Assembly: GCF_001957135.1 (NCBI RefSeq)
Contig: NZ_MPHK01000005.1
Coordinates: 184,848-248,847 of the forward strand
Direction of reading: 5' to 3'
Origin: Shewanella sp. UCD-KL21
GTDB taxonomy: Bacteria > Pseudomonadota > Gammaproteobacteria > Enterobacterales > Shewanellaceae
DNA: 64,000 bases
Made by a program: the position numbers and the translations under genes. Positions 37,815 through 45,396 of this stretch are shown here, one piece after another (position 1 is the first letter of the stretch; each line of letters starts with the position of its first letter). Below the pieces are notes generated by a model. The model saw only the letters and a program-made list of their open reading frames with translations. It was not told the origin of the DNA and did not search any database.

Positions 37815-39749
37815 TCATTCTTCACTGCTGTCGATCAGATTGCTAATGGCTTTTGAGATCAGATCTTTTTTCATGCTAGTGCGAGCCACACCTTGTTCAA
37901 ACCAAAAACTCATCGGCTGATCAAAGCCAATACCATGCATGTAATTGTAAATCGCTTTACGCAGCCCTTCACCTAACATCTCATGATCGGTACCGGTTGG
38001 ATCGCTAAAGTCGACATCGTTTTCAGCGAATAAAATTTCAGGGCGCTCGCTAAGGGTAATACCAAATTTTTCTGGATTCATACCAACAGGGCTGTGGATC
38101 GTGGCCACAAAACGGTGCCAGTAAGCAGACTGGAAACAACCTTGCTGCATCATTTGACGCACCATTTCCAATGAATCCACCGTTTCTTGCTCGGTTTGAG
38201 TCGGAAAGCCATACATAAGGTAAGCGTGCACCATGATGCCTGCATCGCTAAAGGCTTTGGTGACTTGGGCAACGCGCTCAACACTGACGCCTTTTTTCAT
38301 TAGTTTCAATAAACGATCTGAGGCTACTTCTAAGCCGCCGCTGACTGCGATACAACCAGAGTCGGCTAATAATTGGCAGCGGGCTTGGCTAAAGGTTCTT
38401 TCAAAACGAATATTGCCCCACCAACTGATCACCACGCCGCGCTCGATTAAACGTTTTGCAAAGGCAAATAAGGTTTTTGGCGGCAGCGCTTCATCGACAA
38501 AGTGAAACCCTGTTTGTCCGGTTTCTTCAATCAGTTGCTCAATGCGATCCACTAAAATATCAGCGCCAGCCGTATCGTAGCGATCGATATAGTCCAAACT
38601 GACATCGCAAAAGCTGCATTTACGCCAGTAACAACCATGGGCGATGGTAAGCTTATTCCAGCGGCCATCACTCCAAATACGGTGCATTGGGTTGAGCATT
38701 TCACACAAAGACAGGTATTCGGTTAATGGCAAGCCATCGTATATAGGGGCGCCGACGTCCACCTGCGGGATATCATGCAGATCTGGATTTTCATTAAAGT
38801 GAACGTAAGGCTCGCCATTGTCATCTTCGGCAAGGAAGTAAGTTCGCACTAAATCGTCGACTTCACGTTGGCCTTGAAAGTATTCCAGCAGGGTGATTAA
38901 CGGGCGTTCGCCGTCATCAAGACAGATAAAGTCGATAAACTCAAATACCCGAGGATCTTTGAGTGCCCGCAGCTCGGTATTGATAAAACCGCCGCCGATG
39001 ACGATGGGGAGCTCAGGATTAATGGCTTTACAGGTTTGCGCAATACGTAACGCGCCAAGCATATTACCGGGAAACGGTACGGTTAAAGCCACAACGCTAG
39101 GTTGGGTTTCTTCTAAATAGTGCTCAACCAATTGCGCTAAAATTTCTGAGCTAAAGGTTGGCTCGTCCATCAAGGTATCGTAAAGGTTATCAAAGCTTGG
39201 ATTAGCCGCAGCTAACTGCTCGCCATAACGGCTCACTTCAAAGTAGGGATCAACCCCTTGAGTGATGACGCTGGACAGATCGTTAATAAACAAGGTAGCA
39301 AGGTATTTGGCTTTATCTTGTACGCCGAGGTTACCAAACGCGGCTTGCAGCACATCGCCTGATACGGCTTCCATTTGCGCAATGGCTTCAAATGCAGGGC
39401 CTTCAGGTAAAAAGCGTCGAGAGTTTATCCGCAGAGCAAGGCTTGGATCTTTACCCTGTAAAAACCGAATCGCGCTTTCAACGGTTAGATGATAACGATC
39501 AAAATTAGCCAGAAAGCTATGAATAGCATCAGGCAATTCATCGTCTTCAAAGTGCTCAAAGTTAGCTTCCACATGTTGACGAATAATCTCCAGCGCAGGC
39601 GCTGTCATCATTTCTAGGAAAAGCTCAATGGCAGGATCACGTTGCTCCGCCTCATAACCTCGAGAACGCAAAAAACCAGTTAAATACGCAGTTGCCGGAT
39701 AGGGCGTATTTAATTGGGTCATAGGTGGAGTCATTAGAAGAACGGTCAT
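37815..39749 (-). CDS. Radical SAM protein with N-terminal B12-binding-like domain
   Basis: 644 residues. The N-terminus (PPMTQLNTPYPATAYLTGFL) and a Rossmann-like segment around residues 225-310 (VALTVPFPG, LPIVIGGGFIN, FICLDDGERPL) resemble the cobalamin-binding domain of B12-type radical SAM enzymes, but no DxHxxG motif is visible. The radical SAM core starts near residue 373 with GCYWRKCSFCD. The cysteines are Cys373, Cys378 and Cys381, a CX4CX2C spacing rather than the usual CX3CX2C. It continues with CIAVSGGLEVASDRLL and the AYLMYGFPTQTEQE region. It would generate a 5'-deoxyadenosyl radical; the substrate is unknown. It stands alone in the opposite direction to the TonB receptor. Confidence 0.85.
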   Translation of the reverse strand: MTVLLMTPPMTQLNTPYPATAYLTGFLRSRGYEAEQRDPAIELFLEMMTAPALEIIRQHVEANFEHFEDDELPDAIHSFLANFDRYHLTVESAIRFLQGKDPSLALRINSRRFLPEGPAFEAIAQMEAVSGDVLQAAFGNLGVQDKAKYLATLFINDLSSVITQGVDPYFEVSRYGEQLAAANPSFDNLYDTLMDEPTFSSEILAQLVEHYLEETQPSVVALTVPFPGNMLGALRIAQTCKAINPELPIVIGGGFINTELRALKDPRVFEFIDFICLDDGERPLITLLEYFQGQREVDDLVRTYFLAEDDNGEPYVHFNENPDLHDIPQVDVGAPIYDGLPLTEYLSLCEMLNPMHRIWSDGRWNKLTIAHGCYWRKCSFCDVSLDYIDRYDTAGADILVDRIEQLIEETGQTGFHFVDEALPPKTLFAFAKRLIERGVVISWWGNIRFERTFSQARCQLLADSGCIAVSGGLEVASDRLLKLMKKGVSVERVAQVTKAFSDAGIMVHAYLMYGFPTQTEQETVDSLEMVRQMMQQGCFQSAYWHRFVATIHSPVGMNPEKFGITLSERPEILFAENDVDFSDPTGTDHEMLGEGLRKAIYNYMHGIGFDQPMSFWFEQGVARTSMKKDLISKAISNLIDSSEE

Positions 39750-40297
39750 AGCCTGCCTTTAATAGTAAAACTTGAGTGTACTGTGTTAGACAGAATCAGT
39801 GCTAACAGAGTCTGCGTGAACTAGGATCAGCCTGATACAGAATCTTGTACAAAGAGTGGCAGCCAATACGGTTGCCAAAAAATAACAGGGGATTCTAACA
39901 AATGCGCTATAGCCATTCTACTTCAAAGTTTAGGTTTCAGCGCTGGCTTAGCTAATCCAACTCAAGACGTATAGGTGAAATAATGATTATTCCTTCTATC
40001 TCAGTGGTTTCAAAACAATGCAACATTGAAGATACTTTACCTAGGCGTTTCTATAGGGGAGTTAAAGTGATTGATATTGGCTTACTGCACATTGCCTAAT
40101 TCTTTATACCAGTTCGTTAGTAAGCAAAAGATTCGCTATCGTCACAGTCTTGTCTACATAGATGTCGGAACTTATCTTGTAGCAATATACCTTTGGGCTA
40201 GACCCTTTTGTTTAAATATTAGCAAGGCGGTTAAATATGGCTGCAACTGTGTCATTATCTGGCTCTCGCATCTTGCCCAATGGATTAGGTTTGACAC
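39750..40297. other. Intergenic region
   Basis: About 550 bp. One open frame (40071-40346, + strand) has no ribosome-binding site, no recognisable sequence and overlaps the following gene, so I do not call it. Nothing else is supported. Confidence 0.4.
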
Positions 40298-41332
40298 ATG
40301 CCCGCAAAATTTCAAAATCAATTTTTACGTCTCTGTTTGTATTTAGTATTTGCCGTTGCTATTACGGCATGTTCGGTCAAAACCGAGCAAGCTAACATTC
40401 GCCAAGTGGGTAATATTACCTATAAAAAAATTGATGAAGCCAGTGGCTTAGCTTACTCAAAAATTCAGGACGATGTGCTGTGGCTGCACAATGATGGCGG
40501 TGATAGCGCCGCAGTGTATGCGGTAAATTTATCTGGTGATTTGCTGGCGACGGTGAACATTGAAGGGGTAAAAAATATCGATTGGGAAGATATGAGTTCG
40601 TTTGTTATTAATGGTAACGCGTATCTGTTAATCGCCGATGTCGGTGATAATTATGCCAATCGAAGTCAGTATTTTATTCATATAATTGCAGAGCCAGATG
40701 TCAGTAAATTGGAGTTAGCTGCATCAATTAATGTCACACCATTAGTGTCACTGGCATTTAATTACCAAGATGGCCCCAAGGATTGTGAGTCGGTTGCTGT
40801 TGATGTGATCAATCAGCAAATTGTATTACTGAGTAAGCGACAAACCCCGCAAACCCTATATCAATTACCGTTGCCGTTAGAGTTAGCGCAACCAGTAGCC
40901 GTATTACCTTCAGTACCTACACAGGAAAGAGATACGCTAGTGGCAAGCTCCTTAGTGGCAAGCCCCTTAGGTGCGCCGCCAGCATTACCGGAATCATTTT
41001 CAGATTATTTGGGCAGTATACGTTTAGCACTTTTTGCCGGGAACTCGACGGCAATGAGCTTTTCAAAGGATGGCTTATCTGCAGTAGTGTTAACCTATGG
41101 TCACGCTTATTACTATAAGCAGCAACAGCCCACAGGCGCTTTATCACTATTATCAAATACGCCAACAATCATTGATTTTCCGAAACTATTTCAAGCAGAA
41201 GCGGTGAGTTTTAATCACGATGCCAGCCGTTTTTATATCACCTCAGAGGGCAGCCCAGCGCCAATATATGAAGTAAATATCGCCGCTTTGCTGGCTAGTT
41301 CTGATAACTCACTACTGAAAGCTAGCTACTGA
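40298..41332 (+). CDS. Hypothetical lipoprotein, probable beta-propeller
   Basis: 344 residues. A signal peptide ends with the lipobox ITAC (Cys at residue 25). The mature part has ASGLAYS, LWLHNDGGDSAAVYAV, WEDMSSF, LLIADVGDNYANR and DCESVAVD, spaced as blades of a beta-propeller like those of SdiA-regulated or esterase-like exported proteins. A Pro/Ala/Leu-rich repetitive stretch (LVASSLVASPLGAPPALP) lies near residue 215. Function is unknown. AGG lies 8 nt before the ATG. It is convergent with the following phosphatase-like pseudogene. Confidence 0.72.
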   Translation: MPAKFQNQFLRLCLYLVFAVAITACSVKTEQANIRQVGNITYKKIDEASGLAYSKIQDDVLWLHNDGGDSAAVYAVNLSGDLLATVNIEGVKNIDWEDMSSFVINGNAYLLIADVGDNYANRSQYFIHIIAEPDVSKLELAASINVTPLVSLAFNYQDGPKDCESVAVDVINQQIVLLSKRQTPQTLYQLPLPLELAQPVAVLPSVPTQERDTLVASSLVASPLGAPPALPESFSDYLGSIRLALFAGNSTAMSFSKDGLSAVVLTYGHAYYYKQQQPTGALSLLSNTPTIIDFPKLFQAEAVSFNHDASRFYITSEGSPAPIYEVNIAALLASSDNSLLKASY

Positions 41333-41357
41333 AAACTCACAGCTAAAATATCAGTAT

Positions 41358-41983
41358 TTATTGCTGATATTTGCCGCGCACCTCATCGATTAAGCGCTTC
41401 CATTGCGGATATTTAGCAAAGCTTTGTTGTAAATCCCCCCAAGGTGATAACGCTTGGCTCATGGCATTGTCTGAGTGATCAACGCCTTGGCTTAGTTGAT
41501 ATAAATAGTAAAAAGCTGAGGCGCGATAATTTAACGCACAATGGACTAAAATCGATTTATCGTTATTGCGCTCCATGATGCTAATAAACTGCGCTACATC
41601 TTCCATGGTGGGTTGCTGCCAATCGACTTCAATGTTGTGGTAAACCATACCTGCATCTGTGACCAGTTTATCTTCAGCTGCTAAATAGTTTGAGTTGTCT
41701 TTGGGGATCAAATTGATCACCACCTCACCCCTGAATGTTTAAGTGTCTTAAATTGCTCTGCTGTGGGCAAGCCTGCGGTAATCACTTGGCTGTTATTGAG
41801 CTTGAGTGCTTTGATGTTATCAAGCTGACTTGGGTCAATTTGCGCCGCCGCAGGATTGACCAAACTAACGCTTAATAAGCTGCTGGTTACTATTGTCATT
41901 AACGTGGCTCCAGTGATGCTATTTTTAAAAGCCGTTAGCGCTCGTTTATATTGCTTAAGCTGGCTGCGAAGGCGGTTTTTCAT
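41358..41983 (-). pseudogene. Exported tyrosine-phosphatase-like protein gene with a frameshift
   Basis: Two overlapping minus-strand frames make one protein. The first starts at 41983 (or 41998), has a signal peptide (VNPAAAQ) and ends at a TGA near 41717 after LKHSGVRW. The second continues from the same point in another frame (EVVINLIPKDN) to 41358. Loss of one G near GGGGTGAGG would explain it. The product matches a protein-tyrosine-phosphatase-like family with ILVHCALNYRAS; the P-loop is CX4R rather than CX5R, as I recall for this degenerate group. It lies downstream of the aldo/keto reductase gene on the same strand. Confidence 0.78.
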
Positions 41984-42010
41984 CTGTAATCCTTTCATCT
42001 GTAATCCTTG
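41981..42010. repeat. 15-bp tandem duplication of a ribosome-binding site and start codon
   Basis: CATCTGTAATCCTTT (41981-41995) is followed by CATCTGTAATCCTTG (41996-42010). On the minus strand each unit is AAGGATTACAGATG or its near copy, that is, a Shine-Dalgarno plus ATG. The phosphatase-like gene thus has two in-frame start sites, each with its own ribosome-binding site. Confidence 0.85.
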
Positions 42011-42021
42011 GATTTGAGTAA

Positions 42022-43035
42022 TTACTTAACAATGTCATCAATGGCGGCTAACTCTGCAGCGCTAAAGTTGAGATTATCTAGTGCTGCCACCGAATCGAGA
42101 ACTTGTGCTGGGCGACTTGCACCAATCAAGCAACTGGTTACCGCATTATTATTAAGGTTCCATGCGATCGCCATTTGCGCTAAAGATTGATCCCGCGTTT
42201 GGGCAATGGTATTTAATGCCTGCACTTTGGCGATTTTCTCAGGGGTAAGATCGTTATCAGCTAAATAGATTTGGTGGGCTTGGGCTGCCCGCGAGTCTTT
42301 GGGAATACCATTGAGGTATTTATCAGTGAGCACACCTTGATCCAATGGCGAGAATACAATCGAGCCAACGCCTTGATCTTTTAATACCTCGGTTAAGCCA
42401 TCTTCAATCCAGCGATCAAACATATTGTAGCGTGGCTGGTGGATTAATAATGGGGTGCCTAGCTGTTTTAAAATACTGATAGCTTGCAGAGTTTCTGTTG
42501 GCTGATAACTTGAAATACCCACATACATCGCCCGGCCTGAGCGGACAATATAATCTAGCGCTTGCATGGTTTCTTCAATGGGAGTGTCAGGATCCATGCA
42601 GTGATGATAGAAAATATCAAAGTAATCTAGCCCAGTTCGTTTAAGGCTTTGATCGCAGCTAGCGATCAAATACTTTCTTGAACCACCAATACCATAAGGC
42701 CCCGGCCACATGTCGTAACCCGCTTTACTCGAAACGATTAACTCGTCTCGATATGTCTTAAAGTCTTGTTTGAAAATATCACCAAAAGTGGACTCCGCAG
42801 CGCCGTAATGGGGACCATAATTATTGGCTAAGTCAAAGTGAGTAATACCAGCATCAAAGGCCGTTTGCAGAATGCTTCTGGCATTTGATTGCGGATCCGA
42901 TGCACCAAAGTTTTGCCATAAGCCTAATGAAATCTTTGGCAAGCGAATACCGCTGTTACCACAACGGGCATAAGCCATTTTTTGATAGCGTTCGGCGCTG
43001 GCAATGTACTGCGGGTTTGGCTCGAGGGTAATCAT
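42022..43035 (-). CDS. mgrA: Aldo/keto reductase, L-glyceraldehyde 3-phosphate reductase type
   Basis: 337 residues. AKR catalytic residues are visible: Asp and Tyr in FDLANNYGPHYG, Lys in IVSSKAGYDMWPGPYG, and His in FYHHCMDPDTP. The GYDMWPGPYG insertion is typical of the YghZ/Gpr/MgrA subgroup, which reduces L-glyceraldehyde 3-phosphate and methylglyoxal with NADPH. The NADP-binding end (CLIGASRPAQVLD) is intact. It lies 62 bp downstream of the DUF4156 gene and upstream of the phosphatase-like pseudogene, possibly one operon. Confidence 0.9.
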   Translation of the reverse strand: MITLEPNPQYIASAERYQKMAYARCGNSGIRLPKISLGLWQNFGASDPQSNARSILQTAFDAGITHFDLANNYGPHYGAAESTFGDIFKQDFKTYRDELIVSSKAGYDMWPGPYGIGGSRKYLIASCDQSLKRTGLDYFDIFYHHCMDPDTPIEETMQALDYIVRSGRAMYVGISSYQPTETLQAISILKQLGTPLLIHQPRYNMFDRWIEDGLTEVLKDQGVGSIVFSPLDQGVLTDKYLNGIPKDSRAAQAHQIYLADNDLTPEKIAKVQALNTIAQTRDQSLAQMAIAWNLNNNAVTSCLIGASRPAQVLDSVAALDNLNFSAAELAAIDDIVK

Positions 43036-43097
43036 TTATCATCCTACAAATGAGTTGTTTGTGAATTAGTTTTGAATTTAAGGAGTGTTTTAAATCT

Positions 43098-43460
43098 TTA
43101 TTTCAACATGACTGCACTAGAACAATCATAAGCATTGCCCAGTATTGTCACTGAAGTGGTAAACGACTGTGGCTTAAGCAAATAAACCGTATTTGCCCCT
43201 AGCGTTATTGCTTCATTTCTTAGCTGGTTAATCGCCCCTTGGGTTAAATCCTTATTTGAAATAAATAAGTAATCATACCAATGCCCTTGGGAGCCAATTA
43301 TAGGCCCTTTTAGTTGGCAGTCATCAAGCTGTTGCCCTTGCCATAAAATTTGCACATGTTCGCTTTGATAATGAGGGGCATTAATACAAGCCGTGAGTCC
43401 TACTGGCATGAGTATCATTAATAACCTCATTAATTTGGCACTGCGATTGAGTGGATTCAT
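43098..43460 (-). CDS. DUF4156 family lipoprotein
   Basis: 120 residues. Lipoprotein signal with LTAC (Cys at residue 25). The mature part fits the DUF4156/RcsF-like fold: DYLFISNKDLTQGAINQLRNEA, LGANTVYLL and a final Cys (YDCSSAVML). Cys in DDCQL and in YDC may form a disulfide. AAGG lies 5 nt before the ATG. Function is unknown; relatives sit in the outer membrane. Confidence 0.75.
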   Translation of the reverse strand: MNPLNRSAKLMRLLMILMPVGLTACINAPHYQSEHVQILWQGQQLDDCQLKGPIIGSQGHWYDYLFISNKDLTQGAINQLRNEAITLGANTVYLLKPQSFTTSVTILGNAYDCSSAVMLK

Positions 43461-43626
43461 ATCGGCCTTAAAAAATTGCTGTTATTTGCGCCATCTTCAT
43501 ATAGCAAGTCTATACTTAATCAGTAGCATAGTAGAGTTAAATTCAACTTACTTGGTTAAGCTTTGCTATGCAATCAGCATGTTGGCGTTCACTGTTTCAT
43601 GAAAGAGTAAACATAGGGATATACAC

Positions 43627-43944
43627 ATGGGTAGCATCAATTTAGCTAATGAAACCGTGATTAAGTCAACTTTTGCTACTGCGCAAAATGGTGCCTTTAG
43701 CGGTGATGGACAACTATATTTGACCGAAACACGGTTATGTTTTGAAGCCTTTAATAAAATCTTTGAAATGGGTCCTTATGAGATAGACCTTGAAGATATT
43801 GTGAGTGTTGAAAAATGTTGGGGAACCGGTGGTGGCGTGTTACCCCTTACCGCAGATGCCATAAAAGTAGCGCTTAAAAACCATCAATCCTATAAATTTA
43901 TGGTGGCAGACTCTGATGATTGGCGTGAGGCTTTGAGCCGCTGA
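43627..43944 (+). CDS. GRAM/PH-like domain protein
   Basis: 105 residues, no signal peptide. It reads as one GRAM-like (PH fold) domain: FSGDGQLYLTETRLCFEAF, YEIDLEDIVSVEKC, then ADAIKVALKNHQSYKFMV and a C-terminal helix (DDWREALSR). The fold binds lipids or proteins in eukaryotes; bacterial copies are uncharacterised. AGGGAT lies upstream of the ATG. It is a single gene. Confidence 0.65.
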   Translation: MGSINLANETVIKSTFATAQNGAFSGDGQLYLTETRLCFEAFNKIFEMGPYEIDLEDIVSVEKCWGTGGGVLPLTADAIKVALKNHQSYKFMVADSDDWREALSR

Positions 43945-44100
43945 CTATAGCCTAGGTGCTGGCAATGTTCAGTTATATTATTTAACAGGCATTTATCTTA
44001 GGCATTTATCCTAGCCATTTTATTTAATAGGCTTTTTATTTCACAGATTCTATATTCAATTCACAGGCGCTTGAACTGGCTCTTTATTTAACTGCCAATT

Positions 44101-44180
44101 GATTTAATAAGCAGTCTATTGATTTAATAAGCAGTCTATTGATTTAATAACCAGTCTATTGGATTTAATAAAAAGTCTAT
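44101..44180. repeat. 20-bp tandem repeat, four copies
   Basis: GATTTAATAAGCAGTCTATT occurs at 44101-44120 and 44121-44140, then with two changes at 44141-44160, and a degenerate copy offset by one base at 44162-44181. It lies in the 350-bp gap between the GRAM gene and ppaC, which holds no gene. Similar AT-rich TTTAATAGGC fragments occur just before it. Confidence 0.85.
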
Positions 44181-44229
44181 ATCACTGATGTTGAAAACCC
44201 CAGCTGTTGAAAACCACAGATGGTAAAAA

Positions 44230-44262
44230 TAAAAAAAGCTGAATCTATGATTCAGCTTTTCG
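44230..44262. terminator. Terminator for ppaC
   Basis: AAAAAAAGCTGAATC / GATTCAGCTTTT; on the minus strand the stem ends in a long T-run just after the ppaC stop at 44298. Confidence 0.85.
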
Positions 44263-44297
44263 GGTTTGCTTTGTGGCTTAAGCGTTTAAATTAACGT

Positions 44298-45218
44298 TTA
44301 AGCAAATACATCTTGTAGCGATGGTACTACTTGCTTTTTACGGCTTAATACACCGTCTAGCCACACGCGGCCTTCAACAGTTGCTTTACCGTAGGCTTTT
44401 TCAGTTAAGTCAGCGTCATCTGAAACCACTAACATTTCTGAGCCTTCTTTCATGATATCGGTTAGCAATAATAATACGCTGTGACGGTTACCTTCAGCTT
44501 TTAGCGCTGCGATATCAGCTTCTAAATCGGCCTTGATATCGTCAAATACTGATAAGTCGATAACTTCTAATTGACCGATACCCACTAGGTTACCGTTCAT
44601 GTTGAAGTCTTTAAAGTCACGCATCACTAAGTCACGTGCAGGCGTACCTTCAACAGCTGATTTAACTTTGAACATTTCCATGCCCACAGCTTTGAAGTCT
44701 TCAATACCGGCAATTTCAGCCAGCGCTTCAACGCAGCGGATATCAGCAGTGGTGCAGGTTGGAGATTTGAAAATCACAGTGTCACTTAAAATAGCGCACA
44801 TCATGATGCCAGCAATGTTAGCTGGAATTTCTACTTGGTAGAAATCGTACATCATTTTAATCACTGTGTTACTACAACCTACTGGGCGGATCCAACACTC
44901 AAGCGGAGTAGAAGTGGTTAAGTCACCTAATTTGTGGTGATCAACAATACCTACGATGGTTGCTTCGGCAATATCATCTGGTGCTTGAGTTAATTCAGAG
45001 TGATCAACGATATACACTTCTTCGCCAGCGTAGCTTGTTTTGTACTCTGGTGCTTCAAAACCAAATCTATCTAAGATATAGGCAGTCTCAGGTGAAAGCT
45101 CACCAAGACGGGCTGCAATAGCAGGCTCTTCAATTTGATTTTTTAAGTAAGCAAGTGCGATTGCACCGCAGATTGAATCTGAATCAGGGATCTTATGACC
45201 CACAACATACATTGCCAT
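44298..45218 (-). CDS. ppaC: Manganese-dependent inorganic pyrophosphatase
   Basis: 306 residues, DHH phosphoesterase family. The metal ligands are visible in GHKIPDSDSICGA, VDHSELTQ and VGIVDHHKLGD (the DHH motif), and the C-terminal DHHA2 domain has HSVLLLLTDIMKEGS and the substrate-binding SRKKQVVP. It hydrolyses pyrophosphate to phosphate in the cytoplasm with Mn. It is transcribed alone. Confidence 0.95.
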   Translation of the reverse strand: MAMYVVGHKIPDSDSICGAIALAYLKNQIEEPAIAARLGELSPETAYILDRFGFEAPEYKTSYAGEEVYIVDHSELTQAPDDIAEATIVGIVDHHKLGDLTTSTPLECWIRPVGCSNTVIKMMYDFYQVEIPANIAGIMMCAILSDTVIFKSPTCTTADIRCVEALAEIAGIEDFKAVGMEMFKVKSAVEGTPARDLVMRDFKDFNMNGNLVGIGQLEVIDLSVFDDIKADLEADIAALKAEGNRHSVLLLLTDIMKEGSEMLVVSDDADLTEKAYGKATVEGRVWLDGVLSRKKQVVPSLQDVFA

Positions 45219-45285
45219 TTGGTACGCTCCTATAAATTTTCAGCGATTTTAACAAGAAATAACCGCCTGACCAATCTTTACCAAT

Positions 45286-45313
45286 AAAAAAGCCCCAGAG
45301 AAGGTTCTGAGGC
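45286..45313 (-). terminator. Terminator of the triple-domain sulfur gene
   Basis: On the minus strand GCCTCAGA and TCTGGGGC form an 8-bp stem with one G-T pair, followed by TTTTTT. It separates the fusion gene from ppaC. Confidence 0.72.
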
Positions 45314-45396
45314 GATTCAAATCAAGCAATATTCATCTTAAGTTGTCAGCGATTGACTGGTTATTTACTCTGTGGTCAATGCATTCACAATGGCTG

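Noticed and set aside
40071..40346. 91-codon open frame before the beta-propeller lipoprotein gene
   Set aside because: No ribosome-binding site, no recognisable motif, and it overlaps the start of a well-supported gene in another frame.
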